Shown piece after piece: positions 13,760 to 19,729 of a DNA stretch of 22,837 nt (positions are counted from its first letter, which is position 1; every line of letters starts with the position of its first letter). Below the pieces are notes generated by a model that saw only the letters and a program-made list of their open reading frames with translations, searched no databases and had not been told where the DNA came from. Origin of the DNA: Bacteroidota bacterium (GTDB lineage: Bacteria > Bacteroidota > Bacteroidia > Chitinophagales > Chitinophagaceae); contig JAEZDC010000101.1 of assembly GCA_023429825.1 (NCBI GenBank), positions 1 to 22,837 of the forward strand. Direction: 5' to 3'. The translations under genes and the position numbers were made by a program.

Positions 13760-15037
13760 CTATATTTCGACAGAATGCCTGGCCAGTAGCTGCCTTGCAT
13801 ACAGATTGATAAAATGTTGTTGAAATTCTCTTGTATGATCTGCCATGCCGGTGTTGAAGTGTTCGTTCTCTTCGATCAGCATTGCAACGATCTCAAATAG
13901 AGGCTTTTGAAAGAATGCATTTGATATATAAACCTTCTTTTCATTGAGGCTTACACGAGCTAAAACTGTTTTGTCTTCGAAGTAGCCATAGACGAACTTC
14001 AACTCAGGATGCATTTCATAACCACAATGCTCAAGGATCACCAAACCTTCTTTGATCTTCCTTTCTGCCTGTTCGCTATATGTCTCATAGAAATCACCAA
14101 GTTTACTAGCCACCTGTAATGCACCTATGCCTTCAAACTGCTTAGTGAGTGCCTTGTACAGGACCTGTGGAACGATGATCAACTTGCTTTCATCTGGATT
14201 GTTGCCTCTGGATTTGATCTCATCTAATATTTTACGATAGATCAACTTAGCAGAACCGATAACTTCTCTCCATGTTTCTCCAAAAGAGCAATACCAATTG
14301 TAATCCATGTTACTGCCCTCGAAGTGGTCTTCAGTAACATTCTCCATGAAATATGTAACAGCTTTCCGGTCTGCTTTTCTAAGGCACATGAAGATGGCAG
14401 CTGAAGGACTTCCCTTAAACTCCCTCAATTCGTTGATGTCAGCATTTCCTTGATCATAGCTGAAAACCGATTTCAATTCATGGTTTTCATATATAAGAAC
14501 TCCTTGCTTATAAATGCATAGATGATTGCCGGCCGGGTACAAAGTGTATGTACCATCTTTCCAAATGGGTTCAGCATCGTGAATGAAGTACTTGCTCCAG
14601 TTCTTTATTACATTTTGAATCTGGATATCGATCTGAATAAAGAACGTAGTTGTGTTTTCAACTCCTTCTGTTATCTCTGTAATATCTCTGGCCGCTTCTC
14701 CTTCATCGAGAGCATTACACCACAACTCGCGAACAATCATCCATGCTTCCCAATCCTCACCCATCTTCGTAGTGATGGATGTACGTTTACCATTTATGCA
14801 AATGATCTCGAAGTCTTGTCCAGATATTTCTTCAACTTCAGTACTGATCTTTACTTCATTGTGGCCAACAAAAATTTTGAAATCAAGGTTGTGTCTGAAT
14901 AAGAATGCAAGTGTGTACTTAAGCCCGGTACCAAACTGCCCTATCTTGTATTGGTCATCTGACTTAGTAGTTCCACCCATCAGTGCAACAAGTCGGATAT
15001 CAAGCAAGCCTTTGTTTTGAATTTTTAGGTATCTCAT
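13760..15037 (-). CDS. GHKL-like ATPase with apparently permuted motif order
   Basis: A 425-aa protein. Residues 20-45 (GGTTKSDDQYKIGQFGTGLK) closely resemble the ATP-lid/G2 segment of Hsp90-type GHKL ATPases (GQFGxG). Residues 101-112 (IVRELWCNALDE) look like the N-box (E-x-x-x-N-x-x-D) that holds the magnesium. In Hsp90, GyrB, MutL and histidine kinases the N-box comes first; here it comes after the glycine box, as in a circular permutation. The C-terminus (about 380-418, LFEIVAMLIEENEHFNTG, ADHTREFQ) resembles the helix pattern of a zincin, but with EENEH in place of HExxH. It lies between Gp157 and small unknown genes, two bases after Gp157 ends. The ATPase call is inferred from motifs only; function unknown. 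Confidence 0.65.
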   Translation of the reverse strand: MRYLKIQNKGLLDIRLVALMGGTTKSDDQYKIGQFGTGLKYTLAFLFRHNLDFKIFVGHNEVKISTEVEEISGQDFEIICINGKRTSITTKMGEDWEAWMIVRELWCNALDEGEAARDITEITEGVENTTTFFIQIDIQIQNVIKNWSKYFIHDAEPIWKDGTYTLYPAGNHLCIYKQGVLIYENHELKSVFSYDQGNADINELREFKGSPSAAIFMCLRKADRKAVTYFMENVTEDHFEGSNMDYNWYCSFGETWREVIGSAKLIYRKILDEIKSRGNNPDESKLIIVPQVLYKALTKQFEGIGALQVASKLGDFYETYSEQAERKIKEGLVILEHCGYEMHPELKFVYGYFEDKTVLARVSLNEKKVYISNAFFQKPLFEIVAMLIEENEHFNTGMADHTREFQQHFINLYARQLLARHSVEI

Positions 15038-15039
15038 GC

Positions 15040-15528
15040 TTACTTGATTTGAAGGTTTTTCTTCTCTTGCATTTCTGCGCCTGGTACATTAGTACCTGCC
15101 TTGATCGCATCACTGATCAGTGTCTTGCTTATCTCCGGCGCTTTTTGCACGAAATAATCTTGAGGTATCTGGCTGTCATCGTGTATAACAACAACCTTTG
15201 ATTTGCGGAATGAAAGTGTTATCAGCTTTCCTTCGATCTTTTCAACATCGAACTGCTGCATAGCAGAACTGATTGTTTCTTTTAATCGATCAGCAGTCTT
15301 TTTAAAGGAAGACGCCCTATTGTATAATCTATCGGCTTCCGCTGTGATCGCATCTGCTTGAGTAGAGAACTCACGGATCCGTAATGCATAGCCTTCGGCC
15401 TTTTCAAAAAGGTCTTGCCGATTAATAGCCAAAGCCATTTCCAGTTCAGGCGTTAATTCTCCGCCATTTTCTAATAGATCATTAGTGATAGCGATATGTT
15501 CGTGTTGAATGTTATACAAAGAGTTCAT
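15040..15528 (-). CDS. Siphovirus Gp157-family protein
   Basis: A 162-aa protein. A central coiled coil (about 35-95, RIREFSTQADAITAEADRLY and following) is followed by the family's conserved C-terminal half: EKIEGKLITLSFRKSK, then IPQDYFVQKAPEISKTLISDAIKAG and VPGAEM. This matches the Gp157 family, first described in Streptococcus thermophilus phage Sfi21, which sits in early operons beside recombination genes. The biochemical role is not established. Its place two genes after the annealing protein is typical for temperate siphoviruses. Confidence 0.88.
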   Translation of the reverse strand: MNSLYNIQHEHIAITNDLLENGGELTPELEMALAINRQDLFEKAEGYALRIREFSTQADAITAEADRLYNRASSFKKTADRLKETISSAMQQFDVEKIEGKLITLSFRKSKVVVIHDDSQIPQDYFVQKAPEISKTLISDAIKAGTNVPGAEMQEKKNLQIK

Positions 15529-15538
15529 GTAATTAGTT

Positions 15539-15937
15539 TTAAGCGTTTGTTTGAAAATTTGATGTTTGCATTTCGGCTTTCAATGCGGATATGGCTGTGC
15601 GAACCAGATCAACAGAATGGGTGGCTGCTCTGTTTGCTCTTTCGCATAACTCGTAGTATGCGTTTTCAGCACTGCAGCAATCATTCACATAATCTTTGGC
15701 CAGCATTGGGCTCCATTTCTTTTGCTGAGCATTCAAACTGCTTTCAACCTTTAAGTAGGCGTTGCGCCTGGCAGCATGCAATTCCTGTTTAGCTTCTGCC
15801 ATTGCTTCACCTGAGAATGCAACCCATTGAGTAAGTCTGAAGCCATATTCCAGCAACAGATCTATGCTCTGTACGTCGGAGTAGTTCGTAGACTCTATTG
15901 AACTGAGTATGGCTAATATGTCTGTACGTTTCTTCAT
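15539..15937 (-). CDS. Small helical protein next to the annealing protein, 132 aa
   Basis: A mostly helical protein (FRLTQWVAFSGEAMAEAKQE, then AENAYYELCERANRAATHS). Proteins with this L-W-VAFSGE.MAEAK..LH pattern occur, as I recall, beside phage single-strand annealing genes. It lies one base after the Mgm101-like gene and ten before Gp157. It is probably an accessory of the recombination module, but no activity can be assigned from sequence. Confidence 0.65.
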   Translation of the reverse strand: MKKRTDILAILSSIESTNYSDVQSIDLLLEYGFRLTQWVAFSGEAMAEAKQELHAARRNAYLKVESSLNAQQKKWSPMLAKDYVNDCCSAENAYYELCERANRAATHSVDLVRTAISALKAEMQTSNFQTNA

Positions 15938-15938
15938 C

Positions 15939-16796
15939 TTATACCGCCTCGCCTAATAATTTTTCTCTGTTTACTTTGCTCATTCTATACTTCGCTTCTA
16001 CGCTTTGGATATTTCCACCTTGCTGCAAGTATTTCACAGCTTCTTTCCATTTGTCTGTATCTGGGTTAAGCCAAGGCTTTGCACCTTGCTGCGCCATAGA
16101 AGGCTTCGACTGCTGAGACTGGTCGACATCTGTAATTGGCTGGTCGTTGTTTCTTTGCTTTGGATATACAGGGCCATCATTGCCTGTATTAGCGTTAGAT
16201 GAAGAACTATTTTGAACGTGACCTTTTTCTTTATAAAATGGAGGTGCATTTCTTTTTCGCCATTGGGGTTTATTCTTACCATCTACCCAAACCTGAATTG
16301 CATTTTGCGCCTGCCATGTTCTAATAAATGTCGGTTGCCATAATTCGCAAGCAATACCTAAATCTTTACAACAACGTGTGATGCAGTCGCTCTTAGCGCT
16401 TTCCCAAACAGAAGCCCATGATTGTGTCGCATTGTTACTGTGTAGTTCAGCTTCGCCCACAGCTTCAGCCACGTAGCTGCCTCTAACCATTAACACTCCT
16501 TGCACGTATAGTTTATCTTTTTCCGGATTCGGATCCTTATGCGATCCTTTTACAACCAGGCACCATTGACCGATACCAAAGGTTTCATTCAGTCGTTGTC
16601 TCCAGAAAACTTGTGGTAGATAAATAAGTCCATCAGGACGAATCTCGATGAGCTCCGCATCGAATGATGCTGCGAGCTTTTCCTGCTCTTCCTTTTCAAT
16701 TTTTAAGAGTGAAGCCCCTTGGTATATTGCAATGGCTTCATTGATCTTAGGTTGCTCAGGCGCGATTTCTAAAGCCTGAGATTGATTTTCTTTCAT
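15939..16796 (-). CDS. Single-strand annealing protein of the Mgm101 / Rad52 superfamily
   Basis: A 285-aa protein. Residues 49-160 align by eye with yeast mitochondrial Mgm101: LIEIRPDGLIYLPQVFWR, LNETFGIGQWCLV, a strand pair YVQGVLMVRGSYVAEAVGEA, then SAKSDCITRCCKDLGIACEL and W.PTFIRTW. This core binds single-stranded DNA and anneals complementary strands in phage recombination. Residues 180-250 are a low-complexity linker rich in Asn, Ser and Gln. The last 40 residues (WKEAVKYLQQGGNIQSVEAK) form a small helical domain. It is the first gene of the long leftward array, just after a terminator hairpin. Confidence 0.9.
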   Translation of the reverse strand: MKENQSQALEIAPEQPKINEAIAIYQGASLLKIEKEEQEKLAASFDAELIEIRPDGLIYLPQVFWRQRLNETFGIGQWCLVVKGSHKDPNPEKDKLYVQGVLMVRGSYVAEAVGEAELHSNNATQSWASVWESAKSDCITRCCKDLGIACELWQPTFIRTWQAQNAIQVWVDGKNKPQWRKRNAPPFYKEKGHVQNSSSSNANTGNDGPVYPKQRNNDQPITDVDQSQQSKPSMAQQGAKPWLNPDTDKWKEAVKYLQQGGNIQSVEAKYRMSKVNREKLLGEAV

Positions 16797-16830
16797 ACCT
16801 TTGATTTGATTTTGTTAGGAAATCATGTTA

Positions 16831-16860
16831 AAAAGAGGCCGGCTGCTACCAGCCTCTTTT
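16831..16860 (-). terminator. Intrinsic terminator or attenuator before the recombination operon
   Basis: AAAAGAGGC at 16831-16839 pairs with GCCTCTTTT at 16852-16860. Read on the minus strand the hairpin is followed by a run of five T. It sits between the 41-aa gene and the Mgm101-like gene, so it either ends the small-gene transcript or acts as an attenuator controlling entry into the early array. I saw no clear TAnnTTTG box between it and 16796. Confidence 0.75.
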
Positions 16861-16867
16861 GTTTTGA

Positions 16868-16993
16868 TTACTCTGCGCCTTCACCAGCATTGCTGCCAGT
16901 TCCGGTACCTTCACCATCCTGTGGTGCAGTTGGTGTTTCTTCACCAGCTGGAGGATCAACGAAGCGTTTCAATTCATCTGGAAACTTTCTCAT
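16868..16993 (-). CDS. Very small hypothetical protein, 41 aa
   Basis: ATG at 16991-16993, stop TAA at 16868-16870. The product starts MRKFPDELKRFVDPP and then becomes a Gly/Glu/Thr/Pro-rich, probably unstructured tail. It overlaps the 48-aa gene upstream by 20 bases and is followed directly by the terminator. The short length keeps confidence moderate; operon packing supports it. Confidence 0.5.
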   Translation of the reverse strand: MRKFPDELKRFVDPPAGEETPTAPQDGEGTGTGSNAGEGAE

Positions 16994-17120
16994 ACTTTGA
17001 GTTTTTATTGTTAGGAAATAGAGACTTACCTTTTTTCTGACCTTTGATTGCCTTTTCTTTTTTCTTCTCCACTACATACATCGCATCAAAGAATCCTAAG
17101 AACTTTACAGGGTTTACCAT
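16974..17120 (-). CDS. Very small basic protein, 48 aa
   Basis: ATG at 17118-17120, stop at 16974-16976. The product is strongly basic (EKKKEKAIKGQKKGK) after a hydrophobic start MVNPVKFLGFFDAMYVV. It overlaps the stop of the membrane mini-protein upstream by 7 bases and the 41-aa gene downstream by 20. It could be a small nucleic-acid or membrane-surface binder; no family is recognised. Confidence 0.5.
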   Translation of the reverse strand: MVNPVKFLGFFDAMYVVEKKKEKAIKGQKKGKSLFPNNKNSKYEKVSR

Positions 17121-17245
17121 GATCCTACTTCGGTTGGATTATCCGGCCATTCATCAGGCTTTTGTTTATAGGCGATGATGAACCATATCGCAAACAGCAA
17201 TGAACTGACCGCAGATAAAATTTCCTTTGATAATATTTCTTCCAT
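17114..17245 (-). CDS. Single-pass membrane mini-protein, 43 aa
   Basis: ATG at 17243-17245, stop TAA at 17114-17116. Residues 9-26 (ILSAVSSLLFAIWFIIAY) form one membrane segment, followed by a polar Pro-rich tail (KQKPDEWPDNPTEVGSW). It could be a small inner-membrane phage protein. It is unlike typical holins in having a single segment and no basic tail. It heads the small-gene operon that ends at 16831. Confidence 0.55.
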   Translation of the reverse strand: MEEILSKEILSAVSSLLFAIWFIIAYKQKPDEWPDNPTEVGSW

Positions 17246-17392
17246 GGCAGTGATTTTAATTTTTAAAAGGTGTTCCCGATGTAGACACAAGCGGGAACTT
17301 TAATCCGTACCCTATGAAAACTGTTTTAAAATCCCGGCAGGTTACCTTTCGCAAATGGGGGCTAAGGATTTGCACCACGTTCCGGGTGGTTG
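17246..17392. other. Noncoding stretch with hairpins between tRNA-Met and the mini-genes
   Basis: No convincing reading frame. It contains a 7-bp inverted repeat GTTCCCG/CGGGAAC (17272-17278 with 17292-17298, loop 13). A further folded block spans 17333-17386: closing stem CCCGG/CCGGG and an inner stem GCAAAT/ATTTGC (17351-17356 with 17368-17373). On the minus strand this block reads GGTGCAAATCC ... GCCCCC ... ACCTGCC, which recalls the core of a cobalamin riboswitch but lacks its 5' half. It may be the leader RNA of the mini-gene operon. Confidence 0.45.
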
Positions 17393-17464
17393 TTGCGAAG
17401 GGGAGAATCGAACTCCCGACCTGCGGGTTATGAGCCCACCGAGCTACCGCTGCTCTACTTCGCG
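17393..17464 (-). tRNA. tRNA-Met (CAU), initiator-like
   Basis: A 72-nt cloverleaf on the minus strand. Acceptor stem CGCGAAG/CTTCGCA has a C1:A72 mismatch; D stem GAGC/GCTC; anticodon stem GTGGG/CCCGC with three consecutive G:C pairs next to the loop CTCATAA (anticodon CAT); T arm GGGAG-TTCGATT-CTCCC. A73 follows and CCA is not encoded. The unpaired C1:A72 and the GGG/CCC pairs are the two classical marks of bacterial initiator tRNA. It lies inside the phage early region, not with the host tRNAs at 21.6 kb. Confidence 0.9.
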
Positions 17465-17608
17465 ATGTAGGGAACAGAAGATTAACTAACCTGGCTGCTC
17501 CCTCAATTGGCTAATTGGCCTCTACGCTACCATGCTTATCCGTTGAGGAGGATATTCTGTTACTGCGTCACTAACCGTTCACCAATTATTTCAAAAAACT
17601 CTTTTAAA
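17465..17608. other. Structured noncoding DNA upstream of the tRNA-Met
   Basis: No protein frame is seen. Several inverted repeats are nested here: AACAGAA (17473-17479) with TTCTGTT (17555-17561); the CAATT/AATTG hairpin around 17513-17526; TATCC/GGATA around 17537-17554; and, on the minus strand, GGGAGCAG/CTGTTCCC (17470-17502) with one G:U pair. The three-armed plan recalls a tRNA, but no orientation gives a valid T loop. A degenerate tRNA or a small RNA is possible. Confidence 0.4.
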
Positions 17609-17632
17609 CTTCTCCTGTAGAAACAGGAGAAG
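17600..17632 (-). terminator. Strong intrinsic terminator of the leftward control operon
   Basis: A perfect 10-bp stem CTTCTCCTGT/ACAGGAGAAG (17609-17618 with 17623-17632), 4-base loop, followed on the minus strand by TTTAAAAGAGTTTTTT. It lies 3 bases after the stop of the 43-aa membrane protein gene and ends the operon that starts at the switch. Confidence 0.88.
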
Positions 17633-17635
17633 ACT

Positions 17636-17767
17636 TTATATGGAAGGGCAATCAAAAAGCTTGGTCATTTCTTTCTGCTCTTTCTGAATCTTTGTGATAA
17701 AGAATAATCCAACAGAAAGTCCACCTGCAACACCACCGAGGAATGCTATGATTGCAATCAGAATCAT
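17636..17767 (-). CDS. Small membrane protein, 43 aa
   Basis: ATG at 17765-17767 overlaps the stop of the 102-aa gene by 4 bases (ATGA); stop TAA at 17636-17638. Residues 1-24 (MILIAIIAFLGGVAGGLSVG and following) form a single Gly-rich membrane helix with small-residue packing faces, followed by a charged tail (KIQKEQKEMTKLFD). It is the last gene before a strong terminator. Possible roles include a membrane anchor or a small exclusion protein expressed early; neither is shown. Confidence 0.65.
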   Translation of the reverse strand: MILIAIIAFLGGVAGGLSVGLFFITKIQKEQKEMTKLFDCPSI

Positions 17768-18072
17768 TGATCAATAAGATTTAGATTATACACTTCTTCA
17801 GCTATCAGCACGCAACTCTTTAATTCACCGGATTCATCAACGTGAGAAAATGGAACCGCTGCAACTGGCTTTGCGTTGTTTTTGCTGGTTGCGTCTTCAT
17901 AGGCTGCCTTAGCTAGACTGGCAATACCTTCAGCGATCTTTGCCATGGCCTTGTCGTTATTCTCATCATTTAATTTATCATCAACACCTTTGAAGAAATC
18001 CTTGTTACGCTGATAAAAGTTGATATCATCAATAATCTGCTGAGCTAATATTTTGTATTTATCCAACCTCAT
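17764..18072 (-). CDS. Hypothetical early protein, 102 aa
   Basis: A helical, charged protein (YKILAQQIIDDINFYQRNKD, then KAMAKIAEGIASLAKAAYED), followed by a strand-rich C-terminus (SGELKSCVLIAEEVYNL). No family is recognised. It is the third gene of the leftward operon from the switch, 28 bases after the 78-aa gene. Confidence 0.65.
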   Translation of the reverse strand: MRLDKYKILAQQIIDDINFYQRNKDFFKGVDDKLNDENNDKAMAKIAEGIASLAKAAYEDATSKNNAKPVAAVPFSHVDESGELKSCVLIAEEVYNLNLIDQ

Positions 18073-18100
18073 ATCGACTTATTTGAAAATGATAATAATG

Positions 18101-18337
18101 TCATGCTTCATTTAATGATTGTTCTGAAAATCTTTCTACGCGTTCCAGCTGCTTTTCCATCTCGGTCAAGCTTACTTCATCATCCAGTTCAGATATATCT
18201 TCATGAAGTATGTTGCCGTATTTTTCAAGCTGCCACTGCTCATAGTTGCTCTTAGCTTTCTTTTCTACTTGCTCAGTCAAGATGTCAAGCATCATAAAAT
18301 CGAAAGCAGTTGGTTGATATGTTGAACCTTGGCTCAT
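18101..18337 (-). CDS. Hypothetical acidic early protein, 78 aa
   Basis: A short, acidic, fully helical sequence (LDILTEQVEKKAKSNYEQWQ, SLTEMEKQLERVERFSEQ), probably a coiled coil or dimeric bundle. Its start overlaps the stop of the Cro-like gene by 4 bases (ATGA), so the two are translationally coupled. A partner of that regulator is a reasonable guess. No family is recognised. Confidence 0.65.
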   Translation of the reverse strand: MSQGSTYQPTAFDFMMLDILTEQVEKKAKSNYEQWQLEKYGNILHEDISELDDEVSLTEMEKQLERVERFSEQSLNEA

Positions 18338-18594
18338 CTTGTCTTAGTAATCTTCTTTTCGCGATCTGCGATTCTCTTTCTGAAAAAGGTCAACATGAGA
18401 ACAGCAGTGTCGTTGTCGAATACAGTTCCGTTGAGGTACTTTGAAATTGTTCCTTTAGCGAAACCTTTCTCATCTTCTAGAGCCTTTCGATCGGCTGCCG
18501 TCACATCAGGCTTTATTTCCAGCAATTCCTGACTTAACCTCTCTGCCTGCGTCTTATTAGCTGTTTCTTGCATTTGTGAAACTTTATTGTACAT
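18334..18594 (-). CDS. Small Cro-like HTH regulator (start probably 18573)
   Basis: An 86-aa frame from 18594, or 79 aa from the ATG at 18571-18573. The stretch GFAKGTISKYLNGTVFDN at about residues 44-61 looks like the turn and recognition helix of an XRE/Cro-type HTH (TISKYLNG), followed by a helix and a basic tail (FFRKRIADREKKITKTR). It is divergent from the S24 repressor gene and first in the leftward operon, the classical position of Cro. The predicted start of transcription near 18604 would leave only about 10 bases before the 18594 ATG, so the 18573 start with an AT-rich leader is more likely. The HTH call is by eye. Confidence 0.7.
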   Translation of the reverse strand: MYNKVSQMQETANKTQAERLSQELLEIKPDVTAADRKALEDEKGFAKGTISKYLNGTVFDNDTAVLMLTFFRKRIADREKKITKTR

Positions 18595-18610
18595 TTGAAA
18601 AACAACAGGA

Positions 18611-18644
18611 CAAATATACGAACTAAAAATTCATATGAACAAAA
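18611..18644 (-). promoter_or_regulatory. Leftward early promoter
   Basis: On the minus strand: TTTTG at 18644-18640 (-33 element), 21-base spacer, TATATTTG at 18618-18611 (-7 element, consensus TAnnTTTG). Spacing and sequence fit the Bacteroidota primary sigma factor. It would drive the Cro-like operon 18594-17636. Confidence 0.75.
18630..18639. promoter_or_regulatory. Operator-like palindrome TTCATATGAA
   Basis: A perfect 10-base palindrome lying exactly between the -33 and -7 boxes of the leftward promoter, where a bound repressor would block polymerase. It is a likely target of the S24 repressor or the Cro-like protein; which one binds cannot be told from sequence. Confidence 0.55.
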
Positions 18645-18659
18645 CTTTTGAAATAAAAT

Positions 18660-18685
18660 TTTATTCACATTTTTATTCACATTTT
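18660..18685. repeat. Two tandem TTTATTCACATTTT repeats, 12-bp period
   Basis: Copies at 18660-18673 and 18672-18685 end one base before the repressor ATG. The 12-base period and their place in the leader suggest a second regulator site or a translation-start element controlling the repressor. Confidence 0.6.
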
Positions 18686-18686
18686 A

Positions 18687-19454
18687 ATGCCTGCTAAACA
18701 CCCTCAAAAACCTGAAGAACTTCTCAAAGCGGCGCGGGAAAAGAAGGGATGGACTCAATCAGAGGTGGCTGAGAAATTAGGGATTGGTCTTCGCATGTAC
18801 CAGAAATATGAAGACGGTCAATTTCCAAAATATAAAAGAGAACAAATATCTGAACTAGATCGGCTTTTCAGTACGAACCTATACGAACTAATATACGAAC
18901 AATCCGACGACGATGGGGAGGATGCTAAACCTACATTTATTGAACAGCGTCGAAAAAAGAAACAAGAATTCATTTGGCCCACAGCTCCCTTTATGCCGGT
19001 TCCTGCCCAAGCTGGATATGTTAAAGCCGTTGATCATAGAGATTACATGGGACAAATGGCACAGTACCCATTGCCACCTGGTATAGATCCTCATGGCCAC
19101 ATTTGGGCATGGTGGGAAGTCGAAGGCGATAGCATGTATCCAGAATATTCTGGAGGCGATATGTTACTTACTTCTCTTGTGCATCCGATGGATTATGAAA
19201 ACATGCGACCGCATTACGCCTATGTTGTGGTTACTGATGATAAAGTATTATTTAAGAAAGTCTACCATCGCAATGAACTAGAATGGGTATTACAAAGCGT
19301 TAATCAGGAAATGTACCCTCCCCAGCCTCTGGCTGTTCAATACATAAAAGAAGTGTGGGTTTTACGTGCGCACGTTAGAAGAAAGATGCCTGCCACTAAA
19401 ATGCTTGATGCGTTGGATGAAGATTATAAGAATAAACGATATCCAGATCGATGA
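18687..19454 (+). CDS. CI/LexA-type phage repressor (XRE HTH + S24 peptidase)
   Basis: A 255-aa protein. Residues 9-70 are an XRE HTH (LLKAAREKKGWTQSEVAEKLGIG, with the GLRMYQKYEDG recognition segment). A charged linker follows, then an S24 self-cleaving domain. Ala109-Gly110 in PAQAGYV is the expected autocleavage site. Ser149 in VEGDSMYP is the nucleophile, and Lys190 in KVLFKKV is the general base. It would hold the lytic program off and be cut when RecA filaments form after DNA damage. It is divergent from the Cro-like gene, and the operator region lies between them. The gene itself contains three TACGAAC motifs (18873-18901) that also occur once in the promoter. Start chosen at the only ATG before the HTH. 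Confidence 0.93.
   Translation: MPAKHPQKPEELLKAAREKKGWTQSEVAEKLGIGLRMYQKYEDGQFPKYKREQISELDRLFSTNLYELIYEQSDDDGEDAKPTFIEQRRKKKQEFIWPTAPFMPVPAQAGYVKAVDHRDYMGQMAQYPLPPGIDPHGHIWAWWEVEGDSMYPEYSGGDMLLTSLVHPMDYENMRPHYAYVVVTDDKVLFKKVYHRNELEWVLQSVNQEMYPPQPLAVQYIKEVWVLRAHVRRKMPATKMLDALDEDYKNKRYPDR
18873..18901. repeat. Three TACGAAC motifs inside the repressor gene (fourth copy at 18617-18623)
   Basis: TACGAAC occurs at 18873-18879, 18883-18889 and 18895-18901, start-to-start 10 and 12 bases, and again at 18617-18623 overlapping the -7 box of the leftward promoter. The first copy is in a different codon frame from the next two, so the repetition is not explained by a repeated peptide. Confidence 0.55.
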
Positions 19455-19475
19455 CACAAAAACAAAAATATAGTT

Positions 19476-19715
19476 ATGAAATATATAGTCATTGCTGCAA
19501 TTTTTATCTGCAGTTGTAAATCATCGGACTCTAATGTGACGCGTGAAAAAGAAATGATGGAGGCTACAAGAAAATTAAATGATTTAAACGTTAGACATGA
19601 TTCTCTCTTAAAAGCTGGCGCAGTTGATTCATTAGTCATTGCAACTAAGATTGAGATCGATGAAACCAAAGTTAAAATTGATCTACTGCAAAAAGAGATC
19701 AACGCTGAGAAGTAA
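19476..19715 (+). CDS. Small lipoprotein with coiled coil, 79 aa
   Basis: The N-terminus MKYIVIAAIFICSC is a short signal peptide ending in a lipobox-like ICSC, so Cys14 would be lipidated and the mature protein held at the membrane. The mature part (about 60 residues) is a charged coiled coil (MEATRKLNDLNVRHDSLLK, IEIDETKVKIDLLQKEI). It follows the repressor by 21 bases and is likely expressed from the prophage with it. Small lipoproteins in this position can alter the lysogen surface, for example as superinfection exclusion factors; that role is a hypothesis. It could also be an unrelated cargo gene. Confidence 0.75.
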   Translation: MKYIVIAAIFICSCKSSDSNVTREKEMMEATRKLNDLNVRHDSLLKAGAVDSLVIATKIEIDETKVKIDLLQKEINAEK

Positions 19716-19729
19716 AACGCATCACCTTC

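Noticed and set aside
14522..15020. Forward-strand genes opposite the GHKL-like gene
   Set aside because: They are shadows of the conserved GHKL motifs and have no promoter or ribosome site.
17473..17561. A second canonical tRNA
   Set aside because: Acceptor-like and arm-like stems exist, but neither strand gives a valid T loop, D loop and anticodon loop together.
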